From: Aplectana chamaeleonis
Lineage: Eukaryota > Nematoda > Chromadorea > Rhabditida > Cosmocercidae
Direction of reading: 5' to 3'
DNA length: 64,000 bases
Assembly: GCA_029168955.1 (NCBI GenBank)
Contig: JAPDOI010001200.1
Location: 62,001-126,000 of the forward strand
In this document: positions 1-10,038 of the stretch, one piece after another
Layout of the letters: each line of letters opens with the position of its first letter
Position numbering within the stretch: the first letter of the stretch is position 1
Notes under the pieces: generated by a model
The model's database searches: none
What the model was told of the DNA's origin: nothing
The model's input: the letters and a program-made list of their open reading frames with translations, nothing else
Position numbers and translations under genes: made by a program

Positions 1-614
1 GGTTTGCGAGGGAAAGATTTTTCAGTGCTAGCTCAACCCCTTTCAGCCCTCGCGCCGCTATCATCAAACGCGCCGATGCTTCAAACCCTGCCTAACCCCA
101 ACCTAACCCGCCGCGTACGTGCATGACGCCCCAGATTAGTGTTCAGCACCCTAGATTCAGACCCTATATACGCCTTTTTAGCGAAATCCGAAAACATCTA
201 TAACACCCAAAAAATTGGCTGGTGGGGTACACTTACCTTTTCGCGAAGCTTCAAAAACGCTCATAACTGCTTTCAGAGTGTCTAGGCAACTGCTAAGGGC
301 ATTTTCGGACTGCGCTGCCAAAAATGGTTTTAAAAAGTATATTCCGCTTGGAATGGCCACTTTGACAAAAGGAGTTCTCTTGTAAGCTCACTAACTCCTT
401 CAATCGAAAAATGGGGCTGGATGCATAGTGGTGACGCGCACTGTAGCCCTTCTCTATGTAAAATGTAATGCACCATCTAGGCACAATCTCAAACAGAGAG
501 CAAAGTTCAAGAAATTTCCGAGGCGGAGGCTGCCGAGTTCGAGAAAAAACAGTATGTTTGGTTAATTTGGAGTTTTCTCTCGTCACCATTTATTCTAAAA
601 AAGGTCGATTGCAG
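1..614. other. Left-edge repeat sequence and intron of the NudC gene
   Basis: No exon could be recognised here. The stretch around 120-260 carries wording (a CAGATTAGTGTTCAGCACC-like motif) that recurs near 15640, 30240, 38160 and 60580, so it is part of a dispersed repeat. The end of the stretch reads TCGATTGCAG at 605-614, a reasonable splice acceptor for the first visible NudC exon. The N-terminal NudC exons presumably lie outside the window. Confidence 0.5.
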
Positions 615-1622
615 TGGTGACAAGCGAGTTGTTGCTCCATTGGAAAGCACAGAAGAGGGAAAGTCCGAAGAGAAACAATCTACGGAAAGTGCAGATGATG
701 ATGAAGGGAAAGGCATTATGCCTAACTCTGGAAACGGTGCCGACCTCGAAACTTACCAGTGGACTCAAACTCTACAGGAAGTAGAGGTAGTGAAGTTTTC
801 ACCTTACTCATACCATATCAGCTCTGGAAGGAGTGTTCAATTTACTCTCCGAAGTATCGTTTTTTGTTCGGAAGTTTTTACGCTGTTAAATTTTTCAGGT
901 GAGAATTCCATTCAAAGTTGGATTCCCACTCAAGTCGCGAGATGTCGAAGTGAAGGTAGAAAAGAAGCATCTGAGAGTTACACTGAAAGGCCACCCACCG
1001 GTGATCGATGCAGCTGTTTTTGCCGAAGTTCGTTCGTTTTGTGCAGTTCTATCAATAAACATGCAACTTCTTCTATTTTGTAGATCAAGCCTGAATCGTC
1101 CGCTTGGGTCCTTGAAGATAAGAAAACCGTTGTGATTTCGTTTGAAAAGGTTAGTACTCATTTAGCAATCTCAGTGTATAATTCTGGATTAGTACAGCGG
1201 TAAGTGAGGGCACGGTTCGTGAGATATTTGATGTTTTCTTTCAGATGAATACGATGGAATGGTGGCGATATCTCGTACAGGGAGAACCTGAAATAAATAC
1301 TAGGAAAGTTGTCCCAGAAAATTCCAAACTTTCGGACCTGGATGGGGAAACGAGGACTATGGTCAGCTATTTTTCCGTGGTTTTCGTCCCTTATACTTTT
1401 CTATCATTATGCTGTTGGTATGCAGGTAGAAAAAATGATGTATGACCAGCGACAGAAGGAACTCGGTCTTCCAACGAGTGAAGAAAAGAAGAAACAAGAT
1501 ATTCTGAAAAAGTGGGTGCTTCTGTGAATTTTCATATCTATAGAATTGACGGTGGTTTGCTCCTTTTTAGGTTTATGGAGCAACACCCTGAGATGGACTT
1601 CTCGAATGCAAAGTTCAGTTAA
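615..1622 (+). CDS. nud-1: NudC-type nuclear migration protein, 3' part (CS domain and C-terminal region)
   Basis: Six exons are visible: 615-786, 899-1027, 1084-1149, 1245-1361, 1426-1511 and 1571-1622 (TAA). All introns are GT-AG and the joined frame gives 206 residues. The product starts with an acidic, lysine-rich linker, then [20 protein letters not shown], the opening of the CS/p23-like domain. It continues through [13 protein letters not shown], the EWW segment and [13 protein letters not shown], and ends with [17 protein letters not shown], all hallmarks of NUDC. Family role: a co-chaperone that works with the dynein-LIS1 pathway in nuclear migration, spindle function and cytokinesis. 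The N-terminal coiled-coil part is missing because the gene runs off the left edge. From memory, C. elegans nud-1 lies on the same cosmid (F53A2) as acaa-2, the next gene here, so local gene order looks conserved. Exon edges were chosen by reading frame and family match. Confidence 0.93.
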
Positions 1623-3820
1623 AACCCATCATTGGTTTGAGTCATCTCATGAAAACGGTGATTACATATCGAGTACAGTTTTGTAATGTTTGAAGAGCAA
1701 GGTCGAATGGCAGGACAGTTTTGTGATATTAACTTGGATCATTGCATTTAATTGAAGTTCAAGAGGAAAGAATTAGACTGATTCATAGCTCTCGGTTTTA
1801 ATATTTTTCACTAAGTAATGAAACTTCGCTTCAGCGTCGTTTACACTGCCGCCGCTAAGCGGTGCAGCCAAGTGCAACCCTATAATAGCGATTTTGCCTC
1901 GCCTGTGATCAATATGTATTTTAGGATTCTCCCTGCTCCGTGGTGGAACTATAAACTACACCTTATGCTGTGCTAATGAGAACATAATTCCTATTTATCA
2001 TCTGCCCAGTGCCCCGATCCCGTACTATTATTTTGAACATTCTTGAAATCCTTTTTGATAACAGCAAGAGGCTCAAGGGGTAATATTCATGAATTGGCCT
2101 TTAGCGGTTCTCCTACCCTTTTGTATATGTTGGCAGAGATACCATAATCAATTATAGTGTTTTATCACGCTGTGAAGAAAGTCGTGCTCCGATTTGACGT
2201 CAGCGAATTTTCTTTTGTATGTCTACGATCTTTCATCAAGTGTAGGAAACCATTCGCAATTTCAGATCTTCCTTAATTCGATAAACCTCACCTCGGATTT
2301 AATTTCAGAGTCTGTAGAAAGTTCTGTGTGGTGCATGAAGCCTATAAATGTCCCTCATTTTCTTTGAGTTTGAGTTCATAGAACCTTTGATTCAGGAAAC
2401 TATATGATTTTACCAAAACGGGCCGGCGAAGGCAGGTTTGAGCAGACCGTTGCCCAAATTCTTGGTGGAGATGCGACCTCCCCCCCCCCCTTCCAATAAT
2501 GGCAAGTATACACACATAAAATTTGTATTCAGCTCTTCGAATAACCCTGAGTGACCATTACTACCTCGTTTCAGCTTACCAAGTGGTTTGGAGAGAATTC
2601 CTTTTTTTCTCAGAAAATTCTTGACCCCCCATTTTTAGTTTCTCACAATTTTACGACCCCCCGTTGCGCCGAATCGCAACACAGGGCGGAGTTTTCTTCA
2701 GTTGAGAGAATTTTGAGTTTTTAGGAAATCTTTCAAAAATGAGAATTTCGTCATATCTTCATTATCCGTGGACCTTTTGGGGCACAACGTCTTAGTTAAG
2801 CCGATTTTTACTTCCTTTTTTTGGAATTGAAGGAAAGGTCGAAAATCGACAAAATACTTATCATTGGTCAAGGCACTGCTCAGAATACTCAATTTGAGGT
2901 TTGGTGCACTGAAGTGATTGAAGAATCAAGATGTATGGGAAATTGTCATTTTCAAAAAGTTCAAAAAAGCGCTCAGTCCGCATGATTTAAAGAATCCTGT
3001 GAAACCGTTCTGGTTTAATGTATAATCCAGCTCTCACAGAGTTATGCTGTACTATAATCCTGAATCTATTTCTGATGGATAGAACGAAGTGAACGAGGAA
3101 CATTCGAAGAGTTAATGAAAACGAAACTTCCACCCTTTGCAATCTAAAAATCCAATCAGGTCAGATATTCCGGGTAGAAAAAAAAGCCATCAGATGAAGG
3201 AATTGCTGAGATTTCGATTGGTTTATCTCACTTGATCGAACAGAGACGGGGAAGATGAAATTCGTTGACCTGCACTAGGTGCAAGGCTTTCTAACCAGCC
3301 AGGATTTTTCACATCTTTGGGACATCCTGCACATGTCACGGATGGCCTTTGACGATCATAGCGTTCATGCGATGTATCGTGGAGGCGGGATGTTCGTCCA
3401 CTTCTGATTTATAATTCTCCCGTTTTGATGCTTCATCGCTTCAGAGACAAATCTGCCCGTTATGTTGTGTACCTGTCAGACTGCGCCCGTGATTAGCTTT
3501 TTGATTTGATTATTTCTGCATGCTGTTATTCTTGTCTGTTTTTGTTCGTTGGTTTATAAAGTTATTTGTTTAATGTCTGTTTTTTCATAATGATGGGTTG
3601 ACGTTGGGTGTAGTTTCTTCTGACGGGAAGCAATGTTCATAGTGGGTAAAGCAGTGGGAAGTGGAAGATAAGAAGTGCAAATGATATTGCGCTGGTTGTG
3701 AACAATAGCACAGTTTATTCAAAACTTGCTAGGTTAACAGCCGAAAGAGGCTGTTGGGTTCTTTATTTCAGTTGGTTATCGAAAGCTTTGTGGGCTGAAA
3801 TAGGTTTCAAACCTTCCTTA
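1623..3820. other. Intergenic, repeat-derived, no gene seen
   Basis: No coding exon was recognised. There is a C-run at about 2480-2490. The segment 2640-2690 (GACCCCCCGTTGCGCC) matches a repeat family seen again near 42070-42120, 44220 and 50760. The segment 2735-2870 (ATATCTTCATTATCC) recurs around 5265-5330. A clear polyadenylation signal for the NudC gene was not identified. Confidence 0.5.
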
Positions 3821-4135
3821 GGCGCTGTTCATACCTGTCAATGACAGCGCGTTACGCGGTGGCGTGGCGTTGGAGTATGAAAATTTCGCACGTGCGTGAT
3901 GCGCTTGCCGAGACTATGGTTACTACGGCGGAGCGGACTAAAGTGTGTATTGTCTTTGCCGAGCAAGTGAAACAGTAGAGGCGTTCAATATCATGGTAGC
4001 AGAAGACAGTACTGGAGTTATCTATTACGGAGCGGAATGCGACGCTGGAGTAGGAGCGAGCGTGGCGTCAGGCCATCATACTCCACCGCTGCTCACGCGC
4101 GTGACGCGCCTGCATTGAGGGGTATGAATAGCGCC
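3821..4135. mobile_element. Tourist/PIF-Harbinger-like MITE, 315 bp
   Basis: Terminal inverted repeats GGCGCTGTTCATACC (left) and GGTATGAATAGCGCC (right) are flanked by TTA on both sides (3818-3820 and 4136-4138). A TTA duplication with GGC-type ends is the signature of PIF/Harbinger-derived Tourist MITEs. Subterminal parts (ACGCGGTGGCGTGGCG and CACGCGCGTGACGCGCC) are also roughly inverted. There is no ORF, so any movement needed a transposase in trans. Confidence 0.75.
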
Positions 4136-4199
4136 TTACTGAAGCCACCTATCACTGGCCCACGAGTTTTCAGGAGCCTTATTCGAGATCACGTCTAGA

Positions 4200-4484
4200 G
4201 CCTAGCTTGCTCGGATGAGTCCGGGCGAAATAAGCAGCGGAGCGGTCGGTCATGACAAAATATGATAGTGATAGGGAGATTTTTGCATGATGAGCCTTAA
4301 GCCTCTTTCACACTTGCCCGACCGACGTCGGACGACTCGTTATCGAATGTGTAATATCTATCTACCCTACCCTACCCATCTTATCTATCTTAACTTATCA
4401 AATTTGATAACGAGCCGTCCGACGTCGGCCGGCAAACTATGAAAGGGGCTTTACTTCGACCGGCTCAAAATGAGGGAGCTAGGC
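4200..4484. mobile_element. MITE of a dispersed GCCTAGCTC/GAGCTAGGC family, interrupted by another MITE
   Basis: Ends GCCTAGCTTGCTC and TGAGGGAGCTAGGC are imperfect inverted repeats. The body motif AGCAGCGGAGCGGT followed by CATGACAAAATA recurs at 17374-17499 and 28851-28993, and in inverted orientation near 21725-21785. Compared with those uninterrupted copies, this one carries an extra block of about 150 bp at 4300-4450. Confidence 0.65.
4300..4450. mobile_element. Small foldback MITE nested in another MITE
   Basis: Left arm AGCCTCTTTCACACTTGCCC with GACGTCGGACGACTCGTTATC pairs with GATAACGAGCCGTCCGACGTC and the GAAAGGGGCT end. TTA/TAA flanks fit a Harbinger-type target duplication. The loop holds a short CTACC repeat (4367-4377). 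The insertion is visible because sister copies of the host MITE lack it. Confidence 0.65.
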
Positions 4485-5612
4485 TGGACATCTTCCAGCA
4501 GGAGTTTTCGGGGCCAAGGGCGTTTTTTTCCAACGGGAAAAATATTTCTCGAGCAATATTGCTACAGTTTAAGCTTTAGAAAAACGCTGATTTTTCAGGC
4601 TGATTTTCGTGTGAACAAAGAATTTTTCGAGGTTTTAATGGCCATATCTGCGGGCATTGTGGAGTCCACCATTTCAAATTGATGGATAGCTTCAGGATTT
4701 TTTAGTGCTATCAATGCACGTGGCTGTAGCCATCAATCGGCGCTGACCGCCAAATCGACGTCCCCGTCGCCGATCGGAGCGCCCGTGTTTTTCGTACTTT
4801 GACCCGCGAACGGCCGCCTCATGCAATTGCTGCTGATTCAGGGGCGCCGCTCTCGTTTTTTATAAACATTCTACCTTATTTTTTTCTTCTGCAAACGGTG
4901 ACCTTTTCTCTCCTTAGGAAAGATCAGTTTATTAGGCTGTTAAGAAAGCCCGGCACCTGATGTGATCATGGCGATTTTTGTCTTGTTTGTGTGTGATCCT
5001 TCGTAGAAGCATAGTGAACGAGTGGAATGGTCTTAAAGTCGCTTATAGCAGCTGTTCGAAGAACTCGCCTCCTTTGAGATGTAGAGAAGTTTCGGGCACC
5101 GGATTTCTATCCTTCGTTCTCTTCTTTTTATCGCTCAAGGCTGTCTGCATTCACAGAACAATTGTTTGCGGTGGAAGCTAGATCGCACTCTGAGACGGAT
5201 CTGCGGAAATCCTGCAAGGGGCGAACTTGGTAATTTTTGTGGAAGTTTCCCAAAAATCCCAATTTCTGTCATATCTTCATTATCCAAGGGCTTTTGGGCA
5301 CACAGCTCCGCAGTTGAGTACTATTGGCAGTTTCTTATCTTATAATTTTTACATTTCTGATCATCGACCTTCTGAATAAGGTTGTTTGTGATTTTCCGAA
5401 GAAAATTTTTCATTGTTAATGGAATAATGTAATTAGATAAGAGGCTGCGGTTCCCGCCAGCCCGTAGAACTTTCCCTCCATTTCGGAGCAAATTTACTCG
5501 GATCTATCGCGTGCGTGTGCGCGCGTTTGCTGCTTCTCTTTTCTAGTCCCCAGCAGTCTCTCACTTCGCTTCGATCGCAAAGGAAAGTAGAGGGTAACTA
5601 TTGAGTTGGGTG
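4485..5612. other. Intergenic, no gene seen
   Basis: No coding exon was recognised. A degenerate copy of the repeat seen at 2735-2870 occupies roughly 5220-5340. The rest gives no homology that I can see. Confidence 0.4.
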
Positions 5613-6487
5613 AAAGGCAGTGCTCACGATGATTTTCGTTCCCTAGTTTTCCACTCAAAACAATGCGTTGGCAACCAAGTGTTACCAAAATTACGAAGAG
5701 ACAGCGAGAAACGACGCACTAAAGCGTCGTATTTCAGTGACATTATTCTCTGGCATGCACTAGTTGTCCGATTGGATGAACATGCTCACAGGGGTCGTCA
5801 GCGGTAAAAAATAGGGCGAATCAAAAAAAGACGGTTCCGCAAAAAATTTCGTTGTCACAACGAACAGTTCCAGTGAGACTTGAAGGCACAGCACACCAAT
5901 GAGTTTTGTGATTTTAATTTGTTTGTGCAGTAGACCCTTCCTATATAACACGTGCCAAATGCGAGATCCCAATGCCTCCAAATAAGCGAGATATAAGCGA
6001 CCACCACAGGCCCGGCCTCCTTCGCTCACCCCCTACCGGATTTTCGACCTCGATATTGGCTAGATGGATGGATGAATTCTCAAGAAGTCGTCGTTCTTCT
6101 GTCCATTGCCGGACTGTCTCCTTATCCTGGCTCGCGCAACGATTGCAAATGAAGAGAAATACAGGCCTGAGACATATCGTCCACCAATTTTTCACCCTCA
6201 AATAATAGACTTCTTGAGAAGCTAAAACTCCTTTCGTAAAGGCTTTTGAACGATTTCAAAGATACCGCTGTGATCAGCGCGTGATTTTCTCCAATATAAG
6301 CATGAAAACAGAAATCAATTTTCTGGGCGTTCTGTGCCTTTGAGAGGCGGAGTGAGATTTGAGGATTTCATTCGTGCCCTTCTGGTGCATTTTTTTCGAT
6401 TTCTTCGCCATTTCAGTTCTACCCGGGAGCCAAACAAACGAATCAGCAATTAATCTCAAAATCGAAGGTTATTGTGGAAACTGTCCT
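5613..6487. mobile_element. GGCAGTGTTCACG/TTAA family element, degenerate and interrupted
   Basis: It begins AAAGGCAGTGCTCACGATGATTT and ends with a decayed match to the usual CGTGAACACTGCC end (GTGGAAACTGTCC, 6474-6486) next to TTAA (6487-6490). The internal block CACTAGTTGTCCGATTGGATGAACATG (split: 5759-5772, 5773-5785) is shared, in either orientation, with the copies near 12360 and 35360. The stretch 5885-6280 is absent from the copy at 35321-35697 and looks like a later insertion. Confidence 0.55.
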
Positions 6488-6490
6488 TAA

Positions 6491-7457
6491 CAAAAGTTGT
6501 CGGATACTGACGATATTATAGACAAAGTCATTTTTCGCAAATTTTTGAAATTCGCCACAGTGGAGAATTTCCATGGGTTCGTTTCGTTGCTGTAATAAAG
6601 ACTGAACTAGGATCGGATGTTCTATGATTTTGAACACTCATGACAGAAGGAAGAGAACAAAGGGCACTCTAAGATTTTCGGTACAACGGCCTGGAGGGTG
6701 TGGCCAGCTATACTCTGTTCCAATCGTTCCAGTCCATAAAGAGCAAAAAGAGGCCAGGCAGCGGACTGATGATTTTATCCAGTCATACGAGCTGTGCCTT
6801 AATGGGTTTTGTTGGGCTACGAGTGGTTGTGTTGGGTCACTAACAACTTCGCCAGCGTAAGTGACCGCATCAGCTAAATAATTTTTCTTTGACTCTGCTG
6901 AAAATCCGCCAACCGCCCCGAAAAATGCAGTGGATCGCAGGCGTAAGTGAGTAGCAACTTAGTTGGCGTGGCTCTACTCTAAATTGACGAGATAGTGTCG
7001 TGATAGTGCCGCTTCGGCTCCTGCGAACACCGTAGCGACACTAGAGCGGATGAGCAGCAGGAATGTCGTAGCGGCCCCGCATTTGGGCCAAGATAGAAGA
7101 ATAGGGCCAACCGCGGCTAACTCGAATAAATTTAATTGTGAGTTATAATACGACTGCACGGGGCCTACGAACAAAATTGTGCACCTGCGGTTGTCAAGTC
7201 CTTTGTTTGGTACGTTCAGAGGGTATACGAATCTCTGAAAGTCATCAGTCAACGCTAGCAGTATGATAGTATTTCCCTTTATCATAAAAAAATCAGTGGC
7301 CAAACATTACAGTTGCGAGTTTCTGAAAATCCTCTGTCGATTGAAAACACTGCCGTTGAATTACATTGATTTTCTGGAGTTATGTTATTAAATTCTCGAA
7401 AAAAAAATCAGGAAATGACTGTAGAATTCTATCTAATCGATAGAGGACTTTCATTAA
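6491..7457. other. Intergenic, no gene seen
   Basis: Neither strand shows a recognisable protein or RNA gene. The open frames here have no family signature and no splice context. Confidence 0.4.
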
Positions 7458-7881
7458 AGGCAGTGTTCAAGAAAAATTTCTTTTCTGATATCTCCACGGC
7501 TTACGGAAGGTCTAGTGCCCTATATAGCGAGGCATGCTTGAAAAGGACACGAAAGACGCGTTTTTGAGCAAAAATAGTTCCTCTCTTGTTTACGTAGATT
7601 TTTGAGCGTGGAGGAATTGAACTCTAGAAGGATGATACTTATCAGTGCAATAAAGCGATCAGCTCACTTATCAGGACTTCCTTGACTTGATCCTGTAATC
7701 TGAGTCTTCATTTGTTCATTTTAAGGGGCGGATCTGGGGCACCAAACGCTTGTTTGCAGCCGTTATTTTGCCGCTCCTGGCTCGTTTTCTACCGTTCTTT
7801 TGACACTGGGAGCCTAGGATCCTTCTCGCCTATGATTTCACTGTGGAAAGGCAACGAGTATGATCATCGTGAACGCTGCCT
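7458..7881. mobile_element. GGCAGTGTTCACG/TTAA family element, 424 bp
   Basis: Left end AGGCAGTGTTCAAG is preceded by TTAA (7454-7457); right end CATCGTGAACGCTGCCT is followed by TTAA (7882-7885). Matching ends and TTAA on both sides show a whole non-autonomous element. A block near 7775-7880 (CTGGCTCGTTTTC, GTTCTTTTGAC) is shared with the copy at 9063-9553. Confidence 0.7.
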
Positions 7882-8149
7882 TTAACCCCTGAAAAATCAA
7901 TTTTGCTACTAATTTCTTACCATAATGGGAAATAGCCATAGCACTACTGGCCAAATGAGATTTAGGGTTCTGTGGAGGGTATCTCCGTTACTGCGACCAA
8001 CGAGTTACTGGGTGTACATCGAATCTGTGTAATTGAACCGAACAATCTCGTTTCACAACACAGGGCATTGCATTATACCAGGTTGTCCAATAATTCTTGT
8101 CCGAAAATTTCACAATTTTTAATTTTTTCAACTTTATTGAAAAACAAGT

Positions 8150-8797
8150 CTAATCAACAATATAATCACCACAGTTATCCACAACAGTGGCCCATCGATT
8201 GGGCAGGTCGCCAATGCCCTTCGCACAGAGCTCCGGGGGCTGCGACTCGAAGAAGTCCGCGATGTCGGATTTGAGGTTGTCGTAGTTGGTAAAATTTCTT
8301 CCGGCCAAATGGTGCTTCAGCGGGCGGAACAAGTGGTACTCGGAGGGGGCGAGGTCCGGGGAATAAGGCGGATGGGCAACCGTCTCCCAGCCGAGCGTCG
8401 CCAACTTCTGCTGGGTCTCCTTCGCCACGTGGGGGCGCGCGTTGTCGTGCAGCAGGTGGACCGAGGCCCGTCGGGGACGCTTTTCTCGGATGGCGGCGGC
8501 TAGTTTCTCGAGATGATCGGTGTAGATGGAGGCGGTGACCGTCCTGCCTTGCGGGAGCAGCTTGAAGTACAGCATGCCCTTGGTGTCCCACCAGCAGCAG
8601 AGCATGATCTTCAGCGGGTGCAGGTCGGCTTTCGGCGTCGTCGGCGGCTCTTCTCCGCGCGGGATCCAGACGGCACGGCGGGCGACGTTGTCGTAGAGGA
8701 CCCAGCTCTCATCCCCAGTGACCAGATCCTCGGTGCCCGTGTCGTTGCCCAGCAGCCACTCGTAGTACACGAACGTACGAATTCGACCTTGGTCCAT
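8150..8797 (-). CDS. Mariner transposase lacking its DNA-binding domain (215 residues)
   Basis: Mariner transposases cut and join DNA at TA sites with a D,D34D catalytic triad. This ORF keeps only the first ~20 residues of the usual N-terminus (MDQGRIRTFVYYEWLLGND) and then jumps to LVTGDESWVLYDN, the start of the catalytic core. It continues with HDNARPHVA and YSPDLAPSEYHLF to a normal C-terminus (family length about 345). The helix-turn-helix domains that bind the terminal repeats are absent through an in-frame deletion. The third acidic residue is E in APSEYH, where mariner has D, giving D,D34E. The frame is otherwise open with no stops. A TATA box lies 45 bp upstream and a heat-shock element beyond that. 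It probably cannot transpose by itself. Confidence 0.9.
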   Translation of the reverse strand: MDQGRIRTFVYYEWLLGNDTGTEDLVTGDESWVLYDNVARRAVWIPRGEEPPTTPKADLHPLKIMLCCWWDTKGMLYFKLLPQGRTVTASIYTDHLEKLAAAIREKRPRRASVHLLHDNARPHVAKETQQKLATLGWETVAHPPYSPDLAPSEYHLFRPLKHHLAGRNFTNYDNLKSDIADFFESQPPELCAKGIGDLPNRWATVVDNCGDYIVD

Positions 8798-8835
8798 TTT
8801 AGCTTGTACTGGTAGCTAGACGCGGCGACTGCGCC

Positions 8836-8842
8836 TTATATA
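8836..8842 (-). promoter_or_regulatory. TATA box of the mariner ORF
   Basis: TATATAA on the - strand, 45 bp upstream of the ATG at 8797 and 21 bp downstream of a perfect heat-shock element. The spacing is that of a compact inducible promoter. Confidence 0.6.
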
Positions 8843-8862
8843 CCCCTAGCGTAGAACTTTGG

Positions 8863-8882
8863 AGAACCTTCTAGAAGGTTCT
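8863..8882. promoter_or_regulatory. Perfect four-pentamer heat-shock element inside the mariner element
   Basis: The sequence AGAACCTTCTAGAAGGTTCT contains GAA-nn-TTC-nn-GAA-nn-TTC without a mismatch, the HSF1 binding consensus of alternating nGAAn units. It is palindromic, so strand does not matter. It sits between the element's outer repeat and the TATA box of the transposase ORF. Function is inferred. Confidence 0.7.
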
Positions 8883-9062
8883 TACACTTGCCTGATATTA
8901 TAACACTTCTAAGGAAAATTACAGAAATTTGAAAATTTTCGGACAAGAATTATTGGACAACCTGGTAGTCCATGCGGGTTCGCTGATGCATCCACGCGAG
9001 CCGGCGCGTTTTTATTACTGAATCGTTGCGGTAATTTTGAGGTCGCGGCGTTGTCGAAGCTT

Positions 9063-9553
9063 GGAGGCAGTGTTCACGATAAAAATTGTTTTTCTGTTTT
9101 CTCGCCTATCTTGAAAACCGCCCCATGCTGATTTCAACGATGTCTCTGAAATCGTACAAGACCTTCTGGGAGCGGAGTTATGGTCCCTCAAAAATTGAGC
9201 TAAGGAAACATGATGGACGAGTTGTCCGAGGCTTGTAACTTACGTCTTTTGCAGCCGATGTATGCGAGCTGACCTGAGTGGAGAGAGAAGTTGAGAATGA
9301 AGGGAAGAAGGGGGCTAATGATTGGAAACCATCGCTCATCTCACGATCTCGAGCATTCACTTGTTCACGTTGGTGGGCGTGTGATGCGCTTTTGGGGTTT
9401 GCCTTGCGCTTGAAGTGGCAACTTCGGGCTCTTCTGGAGCTTTCCCTGGCTCGTTTTCATGCGTTCTTTCGACGTCAACGTTTCAGTGTGCCCCTCCACT
9501 ACCCATTCCTAGTGGAAACTGAAACACATTTTTTATCGTGAACACTGCCTTTA
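9063..9553. mobile_element. GGCAGTGTTCACG family element, 491 bp
   Basis: Left end GGAGGCAGTGTTCACGATAA and right end TTATCGTGAACACTGCC are inverted repeats. The right third shares CTCGTTTTCATGCGTTCTTTCGACG with the copies at 7458-7881 and 35160-35320 (25 bp; 9451-9475). The flanking TTAA is not conserved on either side in this copy. No transposase is encoded. Confidence 0.7.
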
Positions 9554-9998
9554 TTACACTGGGACAGAATCGTTTCAGCGTAGTTGTGATCGCGGACCTG
9601 ACGCGGTTTTATCACGGCACAGTCGAGGGTCGTGGTGCATTCCCGGCACTGTCGCGGCAAGCTTTTCCAGAGCACACGGGAGCGATCTCTAGAACAGGAC
9701 GAGTTTTTCTGGTAGAGATAAAATCTATTAAGGGAGTTTGAGCTTCTGAATGACATTTTACTCTAGGTCGGAGGATTACAGATGGACAGGGGAAAATTAG
9801 CTGACTTACATCTGGTGCAGGACTTCTGTGTCTCTCATTTAGATCTCTAGCTAGGAGTAGCTTTCCCGCCCACCTTTCTCCCGGTCGCAGCAGAACTAAC
9901 GGTATAGACTTATGGCGAGAAAGTGGCGGGGGAATCTATCCACAGCAAAAGGTCTCAACCGGCATCGACTTTCTTGACGGCGTGAAGAACAACTTTTT

Positions 9999-10038
9999 TG
10001 AAATTTCAGTTGACAAGTAACCTACACAGCTGAGAAAA
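9999..10038 (+). promoter_or_regulatory. Likely trans-splice acceptor and 5' leader of acaa-2
   Basis: TTGAAATTTCAG ends at 10009, a strong nematode acceptor with no matching upstream donor in view, 29 bp before the ATG at 10039. It is the expected place for spliced-leader addition. Inferred from sequence only. Confidence 0.45.

Larger units (their letters stand above)
8078..8965 (-). mobile_element. Internally deleted mariner element with intact ends, 888 bp
   Basis: Terminal inverted repeats of about 30 bp start CCAGGTTGTCCAATAATTC on the left and its complement on the right, each bounded by TA (8076-8077 and 8966-8967), the mariner target. The - strand contains, in order, a heat-shock element, a TATA box and an open transposase ORF. 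A full mariner is about 1.3 kb; the missing ~400 bp matches the missing part of the protein. Ends and ORF being intact suggests a fairly young copy. Confidence 0.9.

Noticed and set aside
4205..4235. Hammerhead-ribozyme-like string (GGATGAGTCCGGGCGAAA)
   Set aside because: The core CTGATGA is altered, helix II does not form well, and the sister MITE copies at 17374 and 28851 do not keep the GAAA.
8175..8591. Second protein on the - strand in the mariner element
   Set aside because: It is an alternate-frame shadow of the transposase, GC-rich and without motifs.
1623..10038. nud-1 and acaa-2 forming an operon
   Set aside because: The 8.4 kb gap is far longer than usual nematode operon spacing, although ancient linkage is possible.
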